44,785 bases of DNA from Planctomycetota bacterium (GTDB lineage Bacteria; Planctomycetota; Phycisphaerae; Phycisphaerales; SM1A02). The stretch spans positions 1 to 44,785 of the forward strand of contig VGYB01000015.1 in NCBI GenBank assembly GCA_016873115.1. The letters run 5' to 3'. This document shows, piece by piece, positions 24,830 through 31,495 of this stretch (position 1 is its first letter; every line of letters begins with the position of its first letter). The notes beneath the pieces are model-generated. The model searched no databases and had not been told where the DNA came from. It saw nothing but the letters and a program-made list of their open reading frames with translations. The position numbers were made by a program, and so were the translations under genes.

Positions 24830-25995
24830 GCAACATTCCCCTCTCGAAGCCCGACCTCGTGCAAGCTGACATGGACGCGGTCATGGAGACGCTCCGTGGA
24901 GAGCGGCTGTCCCAGGGCCGTGCGCTGCTCGAGTTCGAGCGCAGGGTGGCGCAGGTCACCCGCCGTCCGCACGCCATCGGCGTCTCCAGCGGCGCCGCGG
25001 CGCTCGAACTGGCCCTGCGCGCACTCGACATCGGCGATGGCGACGAGGTGCTCGTCCCCAGCTTCGCATTCCCAGCCAACACCAATGCCGTCATCGCCGT
25101 CGGCGCGACGCCGGTCTTCGTGGATGCCGACCATCGCACCCTCTGCATGAGCGCGACCGAGGCGGAGACGAAGATCACGCCGCGCACCCGCGCGCTGCTC
25201 GGCGTACCCATCTTCGGTGCGATCGCCGGCCTGCAGGAACTCATCGCAGTCTGCGCGCGCGCCGAACTGCCGATGGTCGAGCATGCGGCCGAGGCATTCG
25301 GCAGCACGCTCGGTCCGGACAATGCCGGCCGCTTCGGGCGCATCACGGCACTGGGCTTCGGGCCCAACCGACCGATCGCCATGGGCGAGGGTGGGGCCAT
25401 CGTGACCAACGATGATCGGCTGGCGATCCTGTGCCGAGCCATGCGCAACCAAGGCCGCACGGACCGGCGGTCGTTCCCCGACCAATCGCCCGATGTCGGC
25501 ATGATCATGCGCTTCGCGTGCCTGGGCTACGACGCTCGCCTGGCCGAGCCGCTCGCCGCCCTCGGAGCGAGCCAGATCGATCGGCTCGACTCGATCCTGG
25601 AGCGTCGCACCGAAGTCGCCCGTCGCTATGTGCGGCGGCTCTGCGCGATGCCGAACCTCATCCTGCCGTCCATCCCGGATGATGGCACGATCTCATGGCC
25701 GCTCTTCTGGGTGCGCCTCTCCGACCGCTTCAGCAACATCGAGCGCGATGCACTCGTCGATGGACTCCACCGCCATGACATCGGAGCGGCAAACCACTAC
25801 CCCGCGTGCCACCTCTTGCCGCATGTCCGCGCCGCGTTCGGCACGCACTACGGACAGTGCCCCGTCGCGGAGAGCCTCTCCGATCGCACGATCACCCTGC
25901 CGATGTACACCTCGATGAGCGAAGACGACATCGATCAGGTGTGCGCGACGCTCGAACTCCTGCTCGGTCGCATCGAAACGCCAACGCGCGATTGA
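24826..25995 (+). CDS. DegT/DnrJ/EryC1/StrS-family protein lacking the PLP lysine
   Basis: 389 residues with the fold I aminotransferase pattern: IGVSSGAAALELALRAL (cofactor phosphate loop), VLVPSFAFPANTNAV and a conserved C-terminal lobe. In active members an EDAAQ-type Asp and a lysine in S-F-x3-K-x4-GEGG hold PLP. Here the corresponding segments read VEHAAEAFG, with His153 at the Asp position, and GFGPNRPIAMGEGG, with Arg182 at the Lys position (codon CGA). Known exceptions with a Lys-to-His change are dehydratases; a Lys-to-Arg change with Asp-to-His would not be expected to carry out normal transamination. It is translationally coupled to the upstream helical-repeat gene. Family assignment is sure; activity is doubtful. 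Confidence 0.8.
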   Translation: MSNIPLSKPDLVQADMDAVMETLRGERLSQGRALLEFERRVAQVTRRPHAIGVSSGAAALELALRALDIGDGDEVLVPSFAFPANTNAVIAVGATPVFVDADHRTLCMSATEAETKITPRTRALLGVPIFGAIAGLQELIAVCARAELPMVEHAAEAFGSTLGPDNAGRFGRITALGFGPNRPIAMGEGGAIVTNDDRLAILCRAMRNQGRTDRRSFPDQSPDVGMIMRFACLGYDARLAEPLAALGASQIDRLDSILERRTEVARRYVRRLCAMPNLILPSIPDDGTISWPLFWVRLSDRFSNIERDALVDGLHRHDIGAANHYPACHLLPHVRAAFGTHYGQCPVAESLSDRTITLPMYTSMSEDDIDQVCATLELLLGRIETPTRD

Positions 25996-26012
25996 GGTCC
26001 CACTCACGAGAA

Positions 26013-26036
26013 CGGCCCGTCCTTGGAGACGGGCCG
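26013..26036. terminator. Strong hairpin between the DegT-like gene and tRNA-Thr
   Basis: A perfect 9-base GC-rich stem (26013-26021 with 26028-26036) with a 6-base loop lies between convergent transcripts and probably ends both. There is no long U-run on either side. Confidence 0.6.
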
Positions 26037-26047
26037 CTGGCTCGGAA

Positions 26048-26119
26048 GCCACCCACGGGACTCGAACCCGTGACCTGAGCTTTACGAAAGCTCCGCTCTA
26101 CCGGCTGAGCTAGGGTGGC
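26048..26119 (-). tRNA. tRNA-Thr (anticodon CGT)
   Basis: 72 bases read on the minus strand. The acceptor stem GCCACCC/GGGTGGC is complete, the D arm is GCTC...GAGC, and the anticodon stem GAGCT/AGCTC encloses loop TTCGTAA with anticodon CGT. The T arm is ACGGG-TTCGAGT-CCCGT. CCA is not encoded. A TAATCT hexamer about 12 bases upstream could be its -10, overlapping the stop of the preceding HEAT-like gene; cotranscription with that gene (15-base gap) is the alternative. Confidence 0.95.
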
Positions 26120-26134
26120 GACGGGCTGGTGAGA

Positions 26135-28543
26135 TTACTTCAGGATCAGGCCGACGCTCTCGGCGGCCGGCAGATCCAGGGCGCCCCACGCTTGGCCGGC
26201 CGCCACGGCGGTGTCGCCGCTGGAGGATCCGATCAGGGCGCGCAGGCCATCGACATGGCGGGCCTGCAGGCGATTGCCGCCCACTCGTGCGCTGGCGGCC
26301 AGTGCACCCAGGAGCGCCGACTGCTCCTCTCCGCTCGCGGCGAGTGCAGTGTCGGCCAGGGCGCACTGAGCGCGGGCAGACTTGAGCACGGCCACGGTGT
26401 TGGCAACATCCAGGCGCGACTCGCCCTCGAAGCGCGCGAGCGCATCGAGCAGCTGGGATTCGGCGACGCTCGCATCGAGCGCACAGCCGGGCTTGGAGGC
26501 AATCGCGCGGAGCGCCGCGAGCGCTCTGGCCGCGTATCCGGAAGCTTCCTCGGCGGTCATCGCGCCGCCGGCCACCGAGCCCATGATGCTGGTGACGGCA
26601 GCCTTGAACGCCTCGTCGGGTGCGCCGATCTCGAAGAGCTGGGTGTTCATGTCCGCACCCACCGCTGCACGCACGCGACCGCTATCGGCGGCGCTGACGC
26701 TCACGAGTGCGGGGACCGAGGCCATCGTGCGGCTCGCGCGCAGTCCAGCCACGGCGCGGGAGGTGCCAGTGACATCGGTGCGGCTGCCGGCATCGTCGAC
26801 CGGACGGCGACCGCCGCGCTCGGAAGCCATCAACTGCACGACGAGCAGGTCAACGGCACTGTTGCCGAGCTCGGCCTCGAGCTCTTCAAAGGTCCGGAAG
26901 TCGCCGCCGACCACCCGGAAGCCTGCCGTGCCGAGCTTCTGTTGCAATGCGGCCCGGTCTTCGTTGCTCGTGGTGATCACGGCGGCGAGCGGATCGGCGC
27001 CGACGGCCAGGATCGAGGCGAGCGTGGGGACCACGCTCGAGTCGTACGCGAACGAACTCGTCGGGGCGAGGCCACCGAAGAGCAGCGCCGCATCGAAGCG
27101 CACGCGACGGTCACCGTAGGTCAGTGCTTCGCAGGCAGCGCTCACATCGCTCGGGGCAAGGCGCTGTTCGCCCGCGATCTCACCAAGGTGCATCAGGGCC
27201 GTGCGCGCCAGTCCGAGGTCATCGGCACCCAGTGCGAGGGCAAGCACATCCTGGCCAATGCTTGCGCCGGCCGCGGTCGCGAAGAAGGCCGCGCTGTAGG
27301 CGCGCTCGCCGCTGACCGGATCGGGGGACTCGCCCATGACCGCCTCGCGGCGCAGATCGTTGGCGACGAAGAGCGCAAGCGCCTGGGCGTTTGACGAATC
27401 AGCCAGCAGCGCGGAGCGCGCCGCCTGCATGCCCATGATGGCGTGGAAGGCTCCCGTGGGCACGGCCACCGGCATCAGGCCGTCGCCCTCCCAGATCCAC
27501 GCAAAATTGTTGGGTTCGTAGGGCTGCGCAAGGAGCGCACTGCGGCGATCGAAGTGCGCGCGGGCCAGCGAGGTGTACTCGGCCGAGACCGATGCACCCT
27601 TGCCGCCGCACGCGGTGTACGCGCGGCCGGCGGCCGAAGCGACTTCCTGCGATCCATCCTTGGAGAGTTCGAGTGCGCGCAGGCCCGCTGCGGCCGTTGG
27701 CGAACCGATGGCGCCAAGGATCTCGCAGATCAGGATCTGGTTGCTCGCATCGAGGTTCGGGAGAGCAGCCACGAGCGGCGCCACCCCTGCCGAACCGAGC
27801 TGGGTCAGCATGCGCTGCGCGGCAAGCGCGAGCTGGTCGTTGCCAATGCCGGTCGCCGCGCGCAGGAGCGCCGGCACGGCGAACTCACCAGCGCTCATCA
27901 GGCGAGCGCGGGCATACACCTGCTGGCGGCCCGAGCCAACGAGGTTGTCGACGGCCGACTGGATCATGCGGCCGTTACGGGCCAGTTCCCGGCGACCGTT
28001 CTCGACGCGGGTCTCCAAGGTCACCATCGCCTTGGTGACGCCGTCACCCATCTTGCGGCTGCGGGCGAGCGCACGCTCAAGCCGCTCCGTCAGGTTCTGC
28101 TCCTGCACGAGGAGCGCAAGGTCCTGGTCAGCGATGCTGGACTCCAGGAGCTTCTCGGCGCTCGCCTGGGCAAGCTCCACATTGGCCACCAGGATGTAGT
28201 GCAGGACATCCCGCAGCAGTCGGGCCTGTTCGGCGGTGGCACCTGCACTGTCGGTACCGCCATCGTCGGTGGCCATCGCGTCATCGCTGCCCTTGGCCGA
28301 GCCGGCGTCGTCCGCCATGGGCTCATCACCAGAGGGCTCATCCATCGGCTCGGCAGCCGGCTCATCAGCCGGGTCATCGGCCGGCTCGGAGGCAGGTTCC
28401 GAGGGCTCGTCGGGTTCGGTCGGATCATCGATGACGGCGATCACCACGGAGGTGGGCTGTGACACCGTCAGGGGAGCCGCCAAGGCAAAGCGGGCGAGGC
28501 CGAGGGCCAGCAGCAGCGATAGGGTCGAGAGCGGTTGGATCAC
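26135..28543 (-). CDS. Exported HEAT-like repeat protein with acidic linker
   Basis: 802 residues from the GTG at 28541-28543. A signal peptide (IQPLSTLSLLLALGLARFALAA) is followed by a highly acidic linker of repeated EPSDEPA-type units (about 35-95). A long Ala-rich helical-repeat region follows (for example VPALLRAATGIGNDQLALAAQRML and GVAPLVAALPNL). The C-terminal half has a segment, GFRVVGGDFRTFEELEAELG, that could be a small alpha/beta domain. No enzyme signature is visible. Starting at the in-frame ATG at 28612 would put 23 residues in front of the signal peptide, so the GTG is preferred. tRNA-Thr lies 15 bases downstream and the B12 riboswitch transcript is divergent. Confidence 0.68.
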   Translation of the reverse strand: MIQPLSTLSLLLALGLARFALAAPLTVSQPTSVVIAVIDDPTEPDEPSEPASEPADDPADEPAAEPMDEPSGDEPMADDAGSAKGSDDAMATDDGGTDSAGATAEQARLLRDVLHYILVANVELAQASAEKLLESSIADQDLALLVQEQNLTERLERALARSRKMGDGVTKAMVTLETRVENGRRELARNGRMIQSAVDNLVGSGRQQVYARARLMSAGEFAVPALLRAATGIGNDQLALAAQRMLTQLGSAGVAPLVAALPNLDASNQILICEILGAIGSPTAAAGLRALELSKDGSQEVASAAGRAYTACGGKGASVSAEYTSLARAHFDRRSALLAQPYEPNNFAWIWEGDGLMPVAVPTGAFHAIMGMQAARSALLADSSNAQALALFVANDLRREAVMGESPDPVSGERAYSAAFFATAAGASIGQDVLALALGADDLGLARTALMHLGEIAGEQRLAPSDVSAACEALTYGDRRVRFDAALLFGGLAPTSSFAYDSSVVPTLASILAVGADPLAAVITTSNEDRAALQQKLGTAGFRVVGGDFRTFEELEAELGNSAVDLLVVQLMASERGGRRPVDDAGSRTDVTGTSRAVAGLRASRTMASVPALVSVSAADSGRVRAAVGADMNTQLFEIGAPDEAFKAAVTSIMGSVAGGAMTAEEASGYAARALAALRAIASKPGCALDASVAESQLLDALARFEGESRLDVANTVAVLKSARAQCALADTALAASGEEQSALLGALAASARVGGNRLQARHVDGLRALIGSSSGDTAVAAGQAWGALDLPAAESVGLILK

Positions 28544-28682
28544 GTCGCGGACTCCGTGGTCGTGGGTGGCCCCGGCAGGCGCAGGGGCAAGGTTGGCAAG
28601 GGTATCGGGCATCCCGCTTCAGTGCAACGAACCCCGGACGACCGTTCGCACGGACGCCAGGCAAGGTTCCCGGTAACCTCCC

Positions 28683-28884
28683 GGCGTCGGTCGTTGGCCG
28701 GATGTCCGGCCAATCGCAGCGCGCCGTGTGCTGCGAGGGAAGCGTGGTGCAACACCACCGCGGACGCGCCGCCGTAACGGGTCGTTGGCTCAACAAGCCA
28801 GCGCCTCGACTCAATGAAGACCACTGGGCTCCGCGGCCCGGGAAGGTCGAGTCGGGACCCGAAGCCGGAAGACCTGCCGACACC
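28683..28884 (+). ncRNA. Cobalamin (adenosylcobalamin) riboswitch
   Basis: Conserved blocks of the cobalamin element appear in order. The 5' P1 strand is at about 28684-28690. The B12-box neighbourhood GAGGGAAG is at 28734-28741, then GGTGCAACACCACC at 28745-28758 and GCCGCCGTAAC further on. Next come CCACTGG at 28820-28826 and GGGAAGG at 28840-28846, then AGCCGGAAGACCTGCC at 28863-28878, whose end pairs with the 5' strand to close P1 (28686-28690 with 28877-28881). This matches the btuB-type consensus from memory. A GC-rich hairpin (28896-28900 with 28910-28914) sits between the aptamer and the Shine-Dalgarno sequence (GGAGG about 28931-28935) of the 28941 gene, so translational or attenuation control is plausible. 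The remainder of the 397-base gap, 28544-28682, shows nothing recognisable except the divergent upstream region. Confidence 0.93.
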
Positions 28885-28940
28885 ATGCGCTGCGTGCCCC
28901 CGCGATCCCGGGGCCAGGGCGCGAGTCCGCGGAGGTTCCC

Positions 28941-29834
28941 ATGCATCGCCTGCCCCTTTTCGTCCTGCTTGCCGCCCTGCCAGGCTCGGCCTTCGCACAA
29001 TCACCGTTCGCCGCGACCGTCGTGAGTTACTCGCCAGGATCAAGTCCGGCAGGCGGCTTCACCATCGCCGCATCGGCACTCGGCGAACCCACCCGCTTCA
29101 CGGGCGGCCCCTTCTTCCCGCAGGCCGTCACGCCGTTCCAACCGGCGTTCATGACCAACGAGATCGTGTCGCTCGGTGCAGGCGGCGAACTCGTGGTGGC
29201 GTTCGACCATGAGGTCATCGACGACCCGCGCAATCCATTCGGCGTGGACCTCATCGTCTTCGGCAATGCGTTCTTCAGTGATGCGGCGTACCCATCAGGC
29301 ATGCCGGCGGGAATCTTCGCCGAAGGCGGGCAGATCGCCGTCAGCGCCGACGGCGCGACATGGACCACGGTTGCGGGCATCGATGCCGATGGCTTCGCGC
29401 CGACCCGTGGCTGGCTCGATGCACCTCCCTACTCGGCGGTGCCGGGACTCGAACCCTCGGACTTCACCAGGCCGATCGACCCATCCATCACGGCGGCATC
29501 CATGATCGGTCAGGACTGGGCCAACCTCTGTGCCATGTACGACGGCTCCGGCGGCGGCGCAGGCATCGATCTTGCTCCGCTCGGTCTTGCCTCGATCCGA
29601 TTCGTGCGGGTCCGGGTGCCCGTGGGTGCGATGCAGAGTGCCGAGATCGATGGCTTCAGCGATGTGGCGGCAGAAGTCGCGAGTGGTGATCTCGATGGCA
29701 ACGGCTCGATCGATGGCGCCGATCTGGGCATCATGCTGAGTGCCTTCGGCATCGCCGATCCGGTTGCGGACCTCGATGGAAACGGCATCGTCGATGGCAG
29801 CGATCTCGGTGCACTCTTGGCGGCCTGGTCATGA
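28941..29834 (+). CDS. B12-regulated exported protein with C-terminal dockerin repeats
   Basis: 297 residues. A signal peptide (MHRLPLFVLLAALPGSAFA, cleaved before QSP) is followed by a beta-rich domain. It contains VVSYSPG, EIVSLGAGGELVVAFDHEVIDD, VDLIVFGNAFF, QIAVSADGATW and LAPLGLASIRFVRVRVP. From memory, this pattern belongs to a family of exported 'cell surface' proteins that often sit beside BtuB-type cobalamin transport genes under B12 riboswitches. The C-terminus is two planctomycete-type dockerin calcium loops, GDLDGNGSIDGADLG and ADLDGNGIVDGSDLG, likely for anchoring or protein-protein contacts. A GGAGG Shine-Dalgarno sequence precedes the ATG. It is first in the riboswitch operon; the stop overlaps the next ATG as ATGA. 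Confidence 0.8.
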   Translation: MHRLPLFVLLAALPGSAFAQSPFAATVVSYSPGSSPAGGFTIAASALGEPTRFTGGPFFPQAVTPFQPAFMTNEIVSLGAGGELVVAFDHEVIDDPRNPFGVDLIVFGNAFFSDAAYPSGMPAGIFAEGGQIAVSADGATWTTVAGIDADGFAPTRGWLDAPPYSAVPGLEPSDFTRPIDPSITAASMIGQDWANLCAMYDGSGGGAGIDLAPLGLASIRFVRVRVPVGAMQSAEIDGFSDVAAEVASGDLDGNGSIDGADLGIMLSAFGIADPVADLDGNGIVDGSDLGALLAAWS

Positions 29835-30613
29835 GGCGCGCGTTCGCGCTGATCGAGGTCCTGGTCGTGATCGGCGTCGTCGTGATCCTGATCGGGCTTG
29901 TGCTGCCTGGGCTCTCGACGCTCGCCGAGGGCGGCCGCAGCGCCGAGTGCCAGTCGAACCTCCGGCAACTCTTCAGCGCGTCGCAGGCGTACATCACGCT
30001 GAACAAGGAGCGCTTCGCCCCGGCCATCCTCATGTTCGCTCCCAGTGGTGGTACCGGCGTGCGCACGCTCTCGTGGGACCTCGACACCGCACCGGGGCGC
30101 GCTGCCCTGCCGGGGTCGATCACGCGGCATCTCGACTCGCCCAGCCGCGTCCAGCAGTGCCCAAGCTGGACCGGCAACGACCCCAGCGGCGATCCCTTCA
30201 CGGGCTACAACTACAACACGACCTTCATCGGTGCCGAGGGCCGTTTCCCGCAGGTGGGTCCTGGTGGCACGATCCTCGATGGATGGTCCAACGCACGGAC
30301 GGGGCTCGCGAGTGCGCAGTGCCGCAACTCCCAGGCCGCCCTCATGGGCGATGCCGGTTGGGCCGGCGGCACCAACAAGTACATGCGTGCACCCATGAAC
30401 ACGGTCGAGGGCGACCTCCTCATGATCTGTGCCGGAGCCCAGGCGTTCCGGCACCTTGGCTGTTCGCATGTGGTGCGCCTGGATGGCTCCGTGCACGGCG
30501 TCTGCACCAGCTGCGCCGGCGCGATCTCGACGCCGCAATCACTCGAGACGGTGATGGGCCATCCCGCCAATGGATTCCTGTCCGAGGATGACGCTGCCTA
30601 CGATCCACGGTGA
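29831..30613 (+). CDS. Type II secretion/type IV pilus-like pseudopilin
   Basis: 260 residues. It starts MRRA-FALIEVLVVIGVVVILIGLVLPGL: a short basic leader, cleavage before Phe5, Glu9 at position +5, and a 20-residue hydrophobic helix. This is the class III signal of prepilins (N-terminal cleavage/methylation domain). The C-terminal globular part has paired cysteines (QCPSW, SQCRNS, CTSCAG) and resembles the H-X9-DG-type planctomycete pseudopilins: FRHLGCSHVVRLDGSVHGV is close to that tail. It is translationally coupled to the upstream surface protein gene. A prepilin-like protein under a B12 riboswitch is unexpected. Confidence 0.78.
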   Translation: MRRAFALIEVLVVIGVVVILIGLVLPGLSTLAEGGRSAECQSNLRQLFSASQAYITLNKERFAPAILMFAPSGGTGVRTLSWDLDTAPGRAALPGSITRHLDSPSRVQQCPSWTGNDPSGDPFTGYNYNTTFIGAEGRFPQVGPGGTILDGWSNARTGLASAQCRNSQAALMGDAGWAGGTNKYMRAPMNTVEGDLLMICAGAQAFRHLGCSHVVRLDGSVHGVCTSCAGAISTPQSLETVMGHPANGFLSEDDAAYDPR

Positions 30614-30623
30614 GGCCTGACGG

Positions 30624-30833
30624 ATGCACGACCAGCAACTCAGCATCGATCGCTGTGTATGCCACGATGTGACCTTCGAGCGTGCGCTCGAGGTGGCGAA
30701 GGGGCGTGCGCTGTCGCTTGAGCAGCTCGCCGACGAGCTGGGCTGCACCACGGGCTGCGGTTCCTGCGAGCCCTATCTCCGTCGCTGCCTTGCCTCGGGA
30801 CAGGTGGTCTTCCGCGAGATCATCGAAGACTGA
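30624..30833 (+). CDS. BFD-like [2Fe-2S]-binding domain protein
   Basis: 69 residues. Cys11-x-Cys13 followed by Cys41...Cys45-x2-Cys48 (RCVCHD and GCTTGCGSC) is the cluster site of the BFD-like family (bacterioferritin-associated ferredoxin and similar domains in NirB/NasB-type proteins). It has no other domain. BFD proteins pass electrons to release iron from bacterioferritin; here the partner is unknown. It lies 10 bases after the pseudopilin gene and 18 before the methyltransferase gene, so it is probably in the same transcript. Five cysteines are present, so which four bind the cluster is not certain. Confidence 0.82.
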   Translation: MHDQQLSIDRCVCHDVTFERALEVAKGRALSLEQLADELGCTTGCGSCEPYLRRCLASGQVVFREIIED

Positions 30834-30851
30834 TTCCATGGGACCACGATC

Positions 30852-31478
30852 ATGAAGTCGATCATGAAGTCGCTGCACCGCGGCATCTACGCGGAGCGAC
30901 TGCGGCACCTCGTGGACCTGCTCGTCGAGGTCGTCCGCCCGGGCGACCGGATCCTGGATGTCGGATGCGGCAATGGCACGCTGCTCGATGCCCTGGTGCG
31001 CGATCCGCGCTGCCCGAAGGGCGTGATGCCGAAGGGTGTCGAGCGGGTGACGCGCGGCGGTGAGCCCATTCCGGTGGTGGCCTACACCGGCGGAAGGCTC
31101 CCCTTCGATGATGCATCGTTCGATGTGGTCACCATCGCCGATGTGCTGCACCATGAGCCCGACGACGAGGCCTTGTTGCGTGAGTGCCTGCGCGTGGCCC
31201 GGCGGGTGGTCGTGGTGAAGGACCATGCGCGCGAAGGGCCGCTGGCGCAGTCACGCATCTCCCTCATGGACTGGGCGGCCAACGCGCCGTACGGCGTGCC
31301 CTGCCTCTATCGATACCACTCGTTGCACGAGTGGCGGGCGCTCTGCGCGCGCGTGCACGCGCCGATCGTGAAGCTCATCAGCCCCATGCGCCTCTACCCT
31401 CGGGGATGGGAGTTCTTGTTCGGTGGGCGGCTGCAGATCGTGGTCGTCCTTGACGCCGCCGCTGCGCGCGAGGAGTAA
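30852..31478 (+). CDS. Class I SAM-dependent methyltransferase
   Basis: 208 residues. The SAM-binding motif I is ILDVGCGNGTLL, followed by an acidic/hydrophobic LPFDDASFDVVTIADVLHH motif IV and LLRECLRVARRVVVVKDH, all typical of the Methyltransf_11 type. The C-terminal part (SLHEWRALCARVHAPIVKL and FGGRLQIVVVLD) is less conserved. The substrate is unknown. It is the last gene of the riboswitch cluster, so it may be co-regulated by cobalamin; whether it modifies a lipid, a protein or a cofactor cannot be told. An alternative start is the second Met, 12 bases on. It converges on mutL. Confidence 0.8.
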   Translation: MKSIMKSLHRGIYAERLRHLVDLLVEVVRPGDRILDVGCGNGTLLDALVRDPRCPKGVMPKGVERVTRGGEPIPVVAYTGGRLPFDDASFDVVTIADVLHHEPDDEALLRECLRVARRVVVVKDHAREGPLAQSRISLMDWAANAPYGVPCLYRYHSLHEWRALCARVHAPIVKLISPMRLYPRGWEFLFGGRLQIVVVLDAAAAREE

Positions 31479-31495
31479 GCGAGCCAGAGGGTCAG

